From: Psilocybe azurescens | Lineage: Eukaryota; Basidiomycota; Agaricomycetes; Agaricales; Agrocybaceae | DNA: 64,000 nt | Assembly (NCBI GenBank): GCA_023853785.1 | Contig: JAJIRX010000648.1 | Location: 744,001 to 808,000, forward strand | Direction of reading: 5' to 3' | In this document: positions 37,135 to 47,612 of the stretch, one piece after another | Position numbering within the stretch: position 1 is the first letter of the stretch | Layout: every line of letters begins with the position of its first letter | Notes under the pieces: generated by a model | Database searches by the model: none | Seen by the model: only the letters and a program-made list of their open reading frames with translations | What the model was told of the DNA's origin: nothing | Program-made: the position numbers and the translations under genes

Positions 37135-37955
37135 TTACCCAGCGTCTTCTTTCCTTGTCGTCCTCTGCTCGCCAAAGCCACCAGTCTCTTGTGGAAGACC
37201 CCAACCTTTCCCTTTCTTCGATACTCTCCAGCTCAAATCCGCTTTCCAAAACTTGACGCAAAAGGCATCAATGGTATACCTCCCTGTGTGCAATCCAACC
37301 ACCAGATGTACCCTCGCTGTAGGTGATTTCTTCAGTGTCGATTTCAATGCATGGATAAAAATCGTATGCAGATCAGGATTCCATAGTGTGTCAGCGGCTA
37401 TTATCACATCGAATCTTTTGCTTTCATACAAAATTGAGGATGGATCCGTTCCCCATGCAAAGGAAACACCCTGCATCGTTCCGACACACCATTCGATTCA
37501 ACGTTTTCCGACAAGGTTTGGATCAAAGTTTTGTCTGGGTAATCAGTGGATGTAACCCAGGCGTCGGGATGCAATTTTGCTACCACAATGCTGGGGAGCC
37601 CTGCAGAAGCGCCGAGTTCCAATATGCGTATGGGATCGCTGGGAGGTGCTGATTTGATGTGGGTTTCTAGATCAAGGTCGTAGACGTGGTCCGAAAGATA
37701 CACAGAAGATGCCCAGATGGACGACGCATGCAAGTCCCAATTAGCAGCGTCTGTGTCGGGAGTTTTGAGGGAAGCTGTAAAGGACTGGGTAGTGTGTACG
37801 TCTACGGGCCGGTGCAACTTTGACGAGGGATGAAATGTATAGCTGAACGGGGCACCTGTCGTTGTTAATGTGATAGGTTGGTAGTCGTATAGCGTCTGCA
37901 AGGAATCGAATAGAAAGTCTTCTGGTTCTAGTCTAGAGGATTCGGATTCTGTCAT
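37135..37955 (-). CDS. EFM7/NNT1-like protein methyltransferase
   Basis: A seven-beta-strand SAM-dependent methyltransferase of the nicotinamide N-methyltransferase-like group; in yeast Efm7 (Nnt1) methylates the N-terminus and Lys3 of translation elongation factor 1A. The SAM-binding motif is RILELGASAGLPSI, followed by TDYPDKTLIQTLSENVE and FDVIIAADTLWN, all typical of this family, and N-terminal EPEDFLF. One base is missing near 37464-37472. The first part reads VSERCRV in one frame and the second SFAWGTDPSSIL in the next. No intron is evident, unusual among its neighbours. The stop at 37135 leaves about 273 residues, near the family length. The specific substrate cannot be read from sequence. 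Confidence 0.78.
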
Positions 37956-38437
37956 GATGAGTGTTCTTGGACGCAATTTTCCCAATATATACTCCCAAAT
38001 TTGAACCTTTCAGGCGCAAAAGACCTCGAGAGCGCTTGTAAGAAGAATTTCGAAGTATATGCAGCGGCAGTGGCCGTACGACCACATTGTGTTTCCAGGA
38101 ATCGATGGAAGAAGATAAGCATGGCTAACTATAATTGGTGGATAAGTTGGTAGAGTTTGATAAGCCTGGTAACTTCACTGGCCGGCAATATTATTTCGCA
38201 TTCCCAGATGTTCCTCTGATCTCGGGGGTCGGTGCCAAACAAATCATTATTTTACTTTGTGGGTCCTCTAAAATTAGCCGATGCCTTTGTGGTCTCATCA
38301 AGATCACCGTAAGTACTAGTAAGTACCTTACTTACTCGCAAGCAACGCAGCAATCTCCGACGTGTATCTGAAAATATCGAAATAGATGCTATAATAATAC
38401 ATTTGGTTTTGATCATAGAACCTAAGCCTTATAAATA
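37956..38437. other. Upstream of EFM7-like gene
   Basis: A TATATATT stretch at 37985-37992 lies about 30 bp before the minus-strand start at 37955, a possible TATA element. The rest is non-coding 3' flank of PEX7. Confidence 0.45.
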
Positions 38438-39690
38438 TCATGGCCGGAAAATATTCAATCTTCCGTCCCATCCACAGCTCGCCAAAACGCCTTCCTCGTA
38501 TAGTGACCAAGCGCAGCCTACCACAAACTCCGTGTGAGGATCATGGATATGGAGAAGTTGGGGTCCTCCTGCAGCAGATGTGGTAGTCCAACTATCAAAT
38601 GGGTTCAGTACTGACGGAGGAATATAATATGAGGATCCACATACACTCGAGATGTCATGTCATAACTGGCCGTTGCAAGTACATCTGGACGGTGGGGACT
38701 CCACTGAACTTTGCGAACAGCGTACTCGTGTCCTAACAACTGAGTTTCACAGATTCCTCCGACTTGGCCAACCTCTCCGGTACTGATCATTCGGCAATCC
38801 CACACTTTGACGCTTTTGTCGACACCGGCGCTTGCCAAAACCATAGGACGATACTTGTTCCAGTCTATGGATAAGACCTCCGTTCCAGATGCAGGAACGG
38901 TCAAGACGGCAGCTGACATAGGGTTTGTGAATGTATTGGCATTTGGGCCCGCGTTGACATATGACGGCGCGCGAAGATCAAAGACCTTCACTGTGCCGTC
39001 TGTTGAGCATGTGGACAGAATATCCGGTTGGTGAGGAGAAAACAATGCTTGGTACACGCATGAATGGTGTGCTTGGAGCGTTGTAATAGATCTCGGTCTC
39101 TCAGGACTCCACTGTTTAAGCTTAATTAGTCGTGATGTTGTAAAAATGAAAGTAGAGCCTTACCAACTTCACAGTTCCCTCCCATGAGGCCGATGCAAAC
39201 GTATCCTTCTTGATGTTAGACCAATCTACAGAGAACACTTCGCGAGTATGTTCTTGCCATGCTCGGATAGGAAGATCCTGGAAGATATTAGTGAATGACG
39301 CGTATTTAGCAGTGAAAGCGCCTACGTTAAGCATGACATCCCACAGTCGTATAGAACCATCCCCCGAAGCAGTCACCAACTGATTTTCATGTATTTCAGA
39401 CCAAGCAACGTCGTATAGCCCATCCTGAGTCTCGTATCTGACGCCTTAGGCGTTCAGTTAGAATCACGCGAGATAAACAGTTTAACGGCGCACTGTTTAT
39501 CTAATACGGGTCTAGGAGGTCCGGCAGGAGTCGCGTTAACAGAGACAAGATGGAGTCGACCGTTCCCAACCAGCCCGAAGTTAGCAGAGGAGGCTAGGGC
39601 GAGTCTATTGGGATAAAATGGCGACCAAGCAATTGAGTAATGAGCAAACCCTGGAGTCAGCAAAACACCAGGTTGTTGAGGACCGTTCAT
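38438..39690 (-). CDS. PEX7: Peroxisomal targeting signal 2 receptor PEX7
   Basis: PEX7 is the WD40 cytosolic receptor that carries PTS2 proteins to peroxisomes. It starts MNGPQQPGVLLTPGFAHYSI. Blades read SIAWSPFYPNRLALASSANFG, YDVAWSEIHENQLVTASGDG, FSVDWSNIKKDTFASASWEG, ALFSPHQPDILSTCSTDGT, LSIDWNKYRPMVLASAGVD, KVQWSPHRPDVLATASYD and ends AWSLYEEGVLASCGWDGRL. This N-terminal F-A-H-Y-S-I-A-W-S-P pattern and the terminal E-E-G-V-x-A-S-x-G-W-D are PEX7-specific. Introns follow DKQ, VMLN, TVKL and the SRV before WTTTS; all are GT-AG. The frame is intact. Divergent from the sirtuin gene with only 80 bp between the two ATGs. Confidence 0.93.
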
Positions 39691-39770
39691 TGTGGTTGGT
39701 GGTGGTAACTAGAAAGCCGAGCACGGAACGAAAACGGAAGTAATTGCCGACCTTTGCACTCTACAGTCAC
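39691..39770. promoter_or_regulatory. 80-bp divergent promoter, PEX7 and sirtuin
   Basis: The two ATGs face apart with 80 bp between them. This leaves room for almost no separate leaders, so the genes must share a nucleosome-free core or use start sites inside each other's upstream sequence. No TATA in either direction. Confidence 0.5.
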
Positions 39771-41451
39771 ATGCGAATATCCGTTCCCGGTATACCACAG
39801 GCCGTCCTCGATGCAAAACCTATTTTCTCTGTGAAATCCGTCAAAGAGGCTACTGAAAGATTGTCAGAGTTCCTAGGTTTCGGAAATGTCACTGTTTTGA
39901 CTGGCGCTGGGGTCAGTGTTGACTCCGGAATCCGAGCATACCGCGGCGACGATGGAAGGTACATGAACCCAAATTACAAGTAAGTTTCAACGTATAGCGT
40001 GTTCTTGGGTTGATACGGTCACTTTGAAGGCCTATATTCTGGCACGAGCTGGTAGATTCTTCCGAAAAGGGACATGCATTCAGGTGATTCCGACATACTT
40101 CATGCGCGCTTCATCAACCCAGCCAATGTTTATTCATTTATTTAATTTGTCATAGACAAAGATACTGGTAAAAACTTATCTCCTTTGCCGCAAGAACTGG
40201 GACAAATGCTCCTTAGGCTTCGATCTTATCTAGGCTACCCTCCAGTTCGGGATGCCCGGCCTAATACAACCCATTTTGCACTTGCCGCTTTGCAGCACAC
40301 TTCCCACATTTCCCGTATCATCACCCAGGTAAGACTTATACATAGATTTTCCTTCATCTATGGTCTTCCTTCTTGCCAATCGAGTCTTTTATTAGAACGT
40401 GGACGGCCTTCATCACAAGGCTCTCCGAGAAACAGCCGCATTACATTGGAATTCTGCTCGGATGCAAGAAAATATTCTGGAGCTTCATGGAACTCTGCAT
40501 GTAACACGCTTCTGTATTCTCGATTCCATATAGGCTTTCTAATAACTGCAAAAGCATGTGCATTGCAACCGAGGGCATGTTGTGGATCGTAACACTTTTC
40601 AAGACCGGCTTTCAGCAGCGAACCCCAAATGGTACCAATATGCAGAGGAGTTAGAGCGCACAGGCATGCAACCGAGGACAAATCCAGATGGTGATGTGAG
40701 TCAAAGCAATTACACTTGAGTCTTCTAAGGTGGTGTTAATAGATGACATTAGGTTGCTGTAGAACAACTCGGCATCTCATACAATGATTTTATAGTACCA
40801 AACTGCCCAGAATGTCTCCTCGAAGATCATCGAAATTCAGTAGTAAGCTTCTTTGCATTTATGATTCTGACCTCGGAGACATTGAAATATTCCACGGAAC
40901 AGCTGAAGCCTGAAGTAGTCTTCTTTGGCGAATCAATCCCGAAAGTGGTTAAAGACCGATCGTATGCTGACCGCCAAATTATGTGGGAGCAGCGAACTCA
41001 TATGGTCTTCTCAGATATCGAGACATCGAAACCTGTGATAAGTTACTTCTCATGGGTACCACTGTCGCTACGTACTCGGCCTTCAGGTCAGTGAATTCCA
41101 CGATGTACTCCGGTCACAGTTTTTGACATAGATGCACCTAGGCTGCTCAAACATGCACTTGAGCTGAAGAAACCGGTTATACTGTTGAACGTGGGACCCT
41201 CTCGTGCCGATGGTCTTCCAGGTATAGTAAAGTTGGATATTCCAAGCGGCGCCATTATGAGAGACGTTGCTAGAAACGTCATGTAAGTTCTATAATCCGG
41301 GCCCTATTTACGAACCTTTAACTCCTATCAACTTGTTTTTAGTGGGAGTCGAGAAACTGAGGACCCAATTGTGGCTGAAATGTTGCAGAGTGGGGTTATA
41401 AATCCTACATCAGCGGATGAAGACGACGGTTCTCCAAGGGCGGCTGGTTGA
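39771..41451 (+). CDS. Sirtuin, SIRT4-like NAD-dependent acylase
   Basis: About ten exons. NAD-binding motifs are complete: TGAGVSVDSGIRAYRG, THFALAALQH, TQNVDGLHH and LHGTLH. Then comes a zinc site, and VFFGESIP, DKLLLMGTTVATYSAFRLL and NVGPSRAD. This set, with YMNPNYKPIFWHELV, matches the mitochondrial SIRT4 class (lipoamidase/deacylase/ADP-ribosylase). The N-terminus MRISVPGIPQAV is short with two arginines only (residue 2 onwards), a weak presequence. The metal site shows VHCNRGH on one side and PNCPECLLED on the other, so only three cysteines rather than two CxxC pairs. Introns: 39980 onward (after NPNYK), after AFR, after RYW, after IITQ, after TLH, after NPDGD, after NSV, after DRS (a 53-nt intron), after AFR and after NVI. 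Frame intact. Confidence 0.88.
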
Positions 41452-41759
41452 AGGTTGTGTTTAAACGGCATTGTATCACTGGTACTTAAAAGCTTTAACA
41501 ATCCAAACAACGAGCATATATTGGTGTGCTTATAATCATGTTTACAGATTTATTTACACTATAGTACAAGAAAAGATCATGATTCATATAGGGTCGTTAA
41601 TAGCACTTGTGGAGATAGATGATTTGTGGAAGTGGAATAAAACATTGTTGGTTGATGTGAGTGACTACAAGATGAATGTGGACATGGTAGCAAGAATGCA
41701 GGTCAAACATAAAACAACTAATAAAACATAGCGAATGTCCGACGCGGGGATTCGATGAA

Positions 41760-42576
41760 TTAGCGAGATCGAGAAAGCATGGAAAGGGCGTGGGCCGCCT
41801 CCTGGTCTCTAAGGTCCGCAACAACGCGGCCGGGTCCACCAGGGCGTGGCAAATGCTGCAACATGCCACGATGATGTCTGTATTCATATTCGTCCTCTTG
41901 GTCATCGTTAACATAGGCGTCATTGGGATGGCTATATGGAGGAGACGTAAAATGTGGTTCTTTCAGTTGCGACCAACTCCAATTTTGCCAATGGTACGAT
42001 AAGGCCCTCGTCTGCTGTGTACATTCGGGATGAGAGCGAAGAATATAATCATCAAGCGCGTTAGCCATTCTCGATTGTCCAAGGTAAATGGAGAATGGAG
42101 GAGGGGAGGGGACGACCGTAATTGTGGGGATTGTGGGGATTGTGGGGATTGTATCGCTGGTGAATTTATAGAGTCCTCCTCACTGTCGGAGATATCAATC
42201 AGGGGCGGCGTTTGCATCCTTCGGGGTTCAGGTTCAGGATCCTTTGTAGACGTCTTGGTAGTCGAGGCCGCCTTCAGCGGACTAGAAACTGTTCGCCGCT
42301 AAAAATGAAGTTCGATCAATGCAAACGACCTTGAGCGCTATGAAGGGGATTAGAAGCTGACTGAGGGGTTGCTTTCATCTTCTTCTTGATCATCTTCAAG
42401 CACCTTGCGCGGTGATTGCGCCAATGAAAAGTGTCGTAGGCACTCTTCGACGAGAGCTTGATCTTCTTCTTGCATTGTTTGCACTCTACGCAAGAGGGGC
42501 CCAGCAAGTTGGCCAGGGGATCGCTCAAAATTGCCTTTTCTCGCGCTCTCTCTGCAGGAGTTTTCACAGTATTCAT
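41760..42576 (-). CDS. Cys-rich protein with one C2HC module
   Basis: An uncharacterised protein. From the N-terminus: MNTVKTPAERAREKAILSDP, then a module at 42400-42483 with spacing C-x2-C-x5-L-x10-W-x2-H-x3-C (first cysteines CKQC, end WRNHRARC), then a basic Ser-rich stretch, an acidic DISDSEEDS patch, an SPQ tandem repeat and a C-terminal part beginning MANALDDYILRSHPE that ends near LSMLSRSR. The pieces are in different frames: a very short intron or indel lies near 42300-42330, and a base seems missing at the CC pair 42079-42080. The module is the same as three in the neighbouring gene at 43458-45300. The zinc-ligand spacing suggests a C2HC zinc finger. Function unknown. Confidence 0.6.
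42121..42152 (+). repeat. 9-bp tandem repeat encoding SPQ
   Basis: The unit ATTGTGGGG occurs three times plus a partial copy. On the coding (minus) strand it encodes a Ser-Pro-Gln repeat in the C2HC gene. Length-unstable repeats of this kind often vary between strains. Confidence 0.75.
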
Positions 42577-43457
42577 GGTCAAGATACTAGGAGGAATTGA
42601 TGAGAACTATAATGGCAAAAAGAGTTCGAGTATACTTACAAAGAGTTGGCAGCCTGCTGCTTGCCATGTGCAAGAGGGTGCAAGAGGGTTTTGTCCAAGC
42701 TTTGCTCTTTAAAAGGCTGTCGAAAGAAGCCCGTCAGATCGAGTCACCCTACACAATCAAAACACACAAGGAGCCACACACAGAGCTGCGGGAAGAGGGG
42801 GAAAGTTCCGGAACGTCCCCTGGAGGAAGATATGTCTCGTAAGTTGCACTTCAAGGACAAAGACGAGGAGGAAGAAAAAGACGAGGAAAGATATACAGCA
42901 GAAACATACGATTTGACCGTTGTGACGCTCAAGAAAGAAGACTGGGCTTAGATATACAGAAGGTTAGATTGTTATCAAGGGAAGAAAAATACGAGGGAAG
43001 GATTTGCGGACAGGTTGACAAAGGGTTTTACAGGACAACAGCGCTGAAAGTCGGAGGCTCCGCCGTGATGTATGTTTACGCCAGTGTTGTCCATAAACCC
43101 TGAAAAGTCAAATGAAAAGGGAGTAACGGCAACATCCGCGTATGTCCACTGAGGCTCCGAATCAACGGTCTTGGGAATCGGGATACCAGAGATAATCTGG
43201 GATGAGCCGGTCCTAAAGCCTGTGTTGTGGGCTCCAATCAACGGTTCCGTTATTATAACCGCCGACCCTGAGGCGATTTGCTTCGTTTACAAAACAAAAC
43301 AACAGTTAAAAGTCAAACGGATCAGGCAATTCAAAGGCAAATTTTATCAATTAAAATTGAACGGCGAGAAAGAAAACAAGAAGAAAGAAGATGGACACAG
43401 GTGTTGTTACAAAAAGTCATGTGAGAAAGAGAAAGTCCCGGGTGTCTGGCCCTCGGT
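42577..43457. other. Between the two C2HC genes
   Basis: Mostly non-coding. A minus-strand open frame at 42975-43241 (beginning IGAHNTGFRTGSSQ, later FSFDFSGFMDNTG) has protein-like composition, but no start, splice partners or homologue could be assigned. It could be an exon of an unrecognised small gene. Confidence 0.35.
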
Positions 43458-45300
43458 TTAAGATCTGTCCTTCAAACTCTCCTTGAAGCCACGGACAAAG
43501 GAGTGAAATGGAAGCATGAACCAGCCCATGATGGAGCTGGGAGGTTCTATGTCGGGTGGGGTGTATGTAGATGTCCTCGTGCGTGCCGAAGCCCGAGCCT
43601 CTTCTTCATGGACTACCTCAGAGTCCTGACGTGGGCGCTTCATACCCGGAGTCGAACCTGAGGCAGCGGTGTCTACGATCAAAGTGTCTTCCGTCGACGC
43701 AGAGGAATGAGGAGGCCTCGAGAAACGGGGGGGAATGCGATGGTATTGAGAGTATCGCTTCTCGAAACAGGGACAGATCTGTTGAGACAGAGCAGTACAA
43801 CAAAATTAACGAGATTAAAAATGAGAATTCATATGAGAGCCGTACTTGGTGCATTTCCTCTTATGCTCGTCCCAGCAGGTAAGATTGAAGTCACCTTCGC
43901 CTTCAAGAGGAACGGCGATACCACAGAAAGCACAATCAATTCTCCGGGGGTAAACGATTTGACCTGCTTGTCATTTACAACAAGTAGTTTTCGCTTCGCT
44001 GCAGCGACACGATTACTCGGGCTATCAAGAAGATTTTAAAAGTAAAACCAGTGAGAAGAGAAAACAACATACACTGCGTCAGAGCACCTGATTTTATGTT
44101 TGACCCAATTGCCGGTGGCGTAAGGCTGACTTGGGGAGAGGTCCACCCATTTATGGCACTTATTACAACATGCACGGTGCTTCTCGAGCTCCATGATTTG
44201 CTTATCTGCCTCAAGGAATTCTTTCCTATCGGTCTCACTGGGGCGGCGTGCAGCTATAGGGTCGAACGTCGATGTAGATACAGAGGGAGAAGGAAGGGGT
44301 TCTTCGACTTCCGGAGATGTTTCAGCATGGTCAGAGGTCATCCTGGGTTTGGAGATACATGAAATGATGGTTTAACTAAAATAAAAGGAATTACTGACGG
44401 AATAGCCTGAGCTGCTTTCAGATCACAACGACCTCTGTGGATTTCCCAAGGTCGAACGGCGTAGGTTTGCTTACGACCAAGGTTCACGACCTTGTTGCAC
44501 ACCATGCATTGGGCAGAGCGAGGCTCTAACTTGCCGCACTCGGGTTGGTTTTTGAAGTACTCGATGCGTTCGCCTTCGTTGCGTCGAGTCTTAGTGGTGC
44601 TGATAGAGGAATCAGCGATGGAGATATTGTCGTCAAAGTCCTCTTCTGCCGCAATCGATTTGCTGCCAACGAATTAGGTAAAAAGAAATCAACATCACTG
44701 ATACACATACGCTCTAGATTTGGGCTTTCGAATGGACTCAGGTTTCTTGAAAACAGAAGGAGAGTCAGATTGTTGACGCGCTTCTTTGGGTGAGCTGGTG
44801 GGGGCCACTGAGCGAGATTCTGGGGCCTTCTTAGCCTTGGGTGGTTTGACGGATTCATTCGAATCACGTCGAGCGCGTTCTGGTGTCTTCACGGAAGCAG
44901 GGGCCTTGTCGGCGTTCTCGGAAGGTTCCACAGGAGATGTGACCGGAGATCCTGCGGGGGGTTTTGAAGCCTTCTTGACTTTGGGAGGTTTCATGGACTC
45001 TTCCGGGTCGCGTCGAGCTCGCTTGGGAGAAGGCCCCGGAAGACTGTTGGGCGTTTTTGACGTGTCAATAGCAAGTAGCAATGCCGGGGGATGTAAAGCA
45101 TACCTGACATCGACTATCTTCGGGCCCTTACTCGCAGAAGCAGGAGTCTCCAAGCGTGGATTAGACTAGACGTCCGCCAATCCTTCCCATAACGCGTGAT
45201 AACACACCTTTTGACCTCCTTATCGGGGCTACTGGGTGTCTTCATAGGAGAAGCAGTGAGCTTTGAAGCAGAACTTGAATCGGAGTCACTGTTAGAACTG
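43458..45300 (-). CDS. Cys-rich protein with three tandem C2HC modules
   Basis: An uncharacterised, apparently multi-exon protein. The N-terminal half is basic and repetitive (two copies of RARRDxxES, with KPPK and KKA after each) and may extend upstream of 45153. Three modules follow, each exactly 84 bp: 44425-44508 (CMVC…WEIHRGRC), 44084-44167 (CNKC…WVKHKIRC) and 43851-43934 (CAFC…WDEHKRKC). All have spacing C-x2-C-x5-L-x10-W-x2-H-x3-C. The C-terminal tail reads SEVVHEEEARASARTRTST and ends FVRGFKESLKDRS. Introns are inferred after KSRA, QAIP, SDAV and CTK. One base is missing in each of the G runs 43946-43950 and 43727-43733. The 5' end is unresolved. The fixed ligand spacing suggests a zinc-binding fold, with possible DNA, RNA or protein contact. 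No known family was recognised. Confidence 0.6.
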
Positions 45301-46001
45301 ATAATATACGTTGTTGGTTACGGAATATGCAATAAAGGGGGACAATGGACCAACTCTTGAGTAGAGAGTGTGCGTTTTCTCTGTCGCGTCGGATAAGTAT
45401 CAGAACGACAATCAACAGAAGAAATCAACGAACTTTTTTCCTTTCCAAATAGGTAACCTTACGCTTGGGCTGTGACACGCTGTGGTGAACAACGAACAAT
45501 GGTAATTTGAGTAAACATCAATCATGGCCCACAATGGGAAATTTGATTTATATGCACCTTTCAGACGAAGATAATTGGCTTTCCATGATAGCCGAAATAA
45601 AAACAAAAGAGAAAAAAAAAGGAATGTAGTTTACAGATGTTCAAGAGATAAATGAAAGTCAGTAACGAATCCAGCGTTCGGAGTCTGAGAGAGGTCCCAG
45701 GGAAATCCGCCGCTAAAGGACATCAACAATGTACATAATGCATTTCTAACTCCGACAACGCTGATGTCAAACAACGCGTCAATTTGTTGCGTTCGATCGC
45801 GATTTATCAGCGTCACAAACAGATAAAACGAGTGATCTATTATTGGCAAATGTTGCTCGCAAAAAGCTGGTTACAGCGGCCATATCATCAGGATGACTGA
45901 GATGGGGACTTGATCATTGGTAACTAATGCTAAAGTAAATACATATACTAGGTCGTGAGTCATGAGGTACATAGAGTAAAAGATCAAAGTTGGGTTGTGT
46001 A
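45301..46001. other. Unresolved interval in the Cys-rich block
   Basis: Possible 5' exons of the three-module C2HC gene (a Thr/Arg/Lys-rich frame around 45370-45420) and a minus-strand frame at 45631-45849 containing ALFDISVVGVRNALCTLLMS. The latter looks protein-like, but no gene model could be supported. Confidence 0.35.
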
Positions 46002-46360
46002 TCAATTATTATATGGAAGCGTACGGCTACTAGAGGGCATGGCTTGGACATAGTTACCAGAGTTGGAGGAGTAATAGTACTGTTGCGAGGGCTGTGTATC
46101 GTTTCCGGGGTATGGACGGTGCGTTGGAGAAAACATCGTCTGCATCGGCTGATTAGAGTACTGAGGAGGGAAATAATACTGGGGTTGAGGAACAACGTTC
46201 GGATACATCGGGTGCATATGTTGTGATTGAAGTCCGGTGGAGAACGACGGCCATTGGTTTCGGTCTCTAGGATTGGAAACTTGCACCGTTGGCGGCTGCA
46301 TAATGTGGAATGAGGCTTCCGATTTATATTCATTTGTCTCGGGCGGAAACGCCGATTCTG
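46002..46360 (-). CDS. Gln/Tyr/Pro-rich open frame, probable 3' exon
   Basis: The frame is open from about 46360 (ESAFPPETNEYKSEAS) to a stop at 46002 and is rich in Gln, Tyr, Pro and Met (VVPQPQYYFPPQYSNQP, QPSQQYYYSSNSGNY). Such composition is typical of activation or phase-separating regions of transcription factors. It lies directly downstream, same strand, of the five-cluster zinc gene, 43 bp after that gene's stop, and an AG acceptor sits at its start. It may therefore be the last exon of that gene, but the splice phase does not fit the sequence as given. It could also be a separate short gene. Confidence 0.4.
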
Positions 46361-46402
46361 TGATGATTTCTTTTTAGCCATAATTAAGACATGATAACAC
46401 GA

Positions 46403-47612
46403 TTACATGCCTCCCCCGCTGTCAGAGAATCCAGCATCCTGGGTTTTGCGGTGAGGGCACTCAGCACCTCTACCTTCTCGGGAGCATGCCTGACATGCAC
46501 GCTCGACACATTCGCAACCCTTCTTGACACAGGACGCACACGGTCTACACGGGCATCATGAAATGAATACCTCGATGCAGAGGGGAAACAAGCATACCTA
46601 TCGCCGTTACATCGGATTTTGTCTCGTCTGTTATAAGATAAGCCTCAGAAGGTTTAGACTGGATAAATTCGATTACCTGCAGCTCATACACGCCTGACAA
46701 CCGCGTCAGAATATGAGAAACTGCAGTAGACCAAATGACTCACAGCTTTTACCCTCGTTCCGTGTCCTCTTCCCTTCCTTGGGACTATGACACACTGCTT
46801 GAAACTTTCGATGCAATATCTACATGGCCTCGTGTCCTCACAACGTTTCTTAGTGTCTCTGCATCCCTCACAGCGTAGTTTAACAAGTTTCGGACCGCGT
46901 CCTACATGTATACACTCTTCGCCCCGAACAACACATCTCGAACAGGGGCGTTGATCGTCGCACTGATAAATTGAATCGTAACATTCAATTCACCTTTTCT
47001 AAAGGATTCAAACAAAAATCGAGCACCTTCTTGTTATCTCTGCGACAACTGGAGCATGCCAGCTTTGCGCGATCTCCTCCTCGCGATGCTCGATTTGAAA
47101 GGGGCGGAGTCAGGGGTCGTTGTCCCGATATGGATGTAGTATCATTGCATTCGAACTTCATCTCCAGACATCGCCTACACGGTTTTCCGCCTTCGCATCG
47201 AACGCGTGCGCGCCTACACGCTTCGCACCCATCCGTACACTCCTCAGCCGCGTATCCCTTCTTCGCGCATCCGCCACAAGGTCTAATATAGAACAGTCAT
47301 TAATATCGATAAACCCAGTAGGCGAATAGCAAGATGCCGACCGTACCTCGCGCCATCACATCGAATCTTATCGCGCCTAATACATTTAACACCGTCAGTG
47401 CCGAGTCGAAATGCACGTCGCCTTTAATAAGCTTGGGGATTGTGGGTTAGCGTACCTGCAACTGGCGCAAGCCTGTTACATGCCATGGAAGATATCTCCG
47501 TTAGATCCACCGCGCGGTTAGTCAATCGATGGAGTGAACGCGCCTTGGACGCTCTCTTAGGCCAGACCGATGCAGCGTTGTCGGAAATCGGGTCAGAGAG
47601 ATGCGAGCTCAT
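46403..47612 (-). CDS. Protein with five tandem Zn2Cys6 clusters
   Basis: Exons: about 47473-47612, 47456-47472, 47347-47376, 47027-47282, 46744-46962, 46677-46693, 46598-46627 and 46403-46544. Five Cys6 clusters follow each other. Clusters 2-5 have exact C-x2-C-x6-C-x5-C-x2-C-x6-C spacing; cluster 1 has nine residues in the last gap. Diagnostic pieces: CASCRRDKIRC, CEACRRARVRC, CSSCRRDNKKC, CEGCRDTKKRC and CMSCRRDKIRC, each followed by a [DEN]-x3-P-C-x2-C half. A sixth, partial CQAC lies at the C-terminus, which ends FSDSGGGM. Ordinary fungal regulators carry one such cluster. The presumed role is DNA binding or metal binding. Start at 47612 (MSSHLSDPISDN) is tentative, since the join to cluster 1 needs a 38-nt intron or an indel. 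Confidence 0.75.
46598..46693 (-). repeat. Exon pair of zinc cluster 5 (17 nt + 30 nt)
   Basis: Two mini-exons, 46677-46693 and 46598-46627, encode the first half of cluster 5. Their lengths and phases are identical to those of cluster 1 at 47456-47472 and 47347-47376, showing that the two clusters derive from a duplicated exon set. Confidence 0.75.

Noticed and set aside
42597..42951. Plus-strand Cys/Lys-rich frames upstream of the C2HC gene
   Set aside because: They lie in the promoter side of a minus-strand gene and are three overlapping frames of low complexity.
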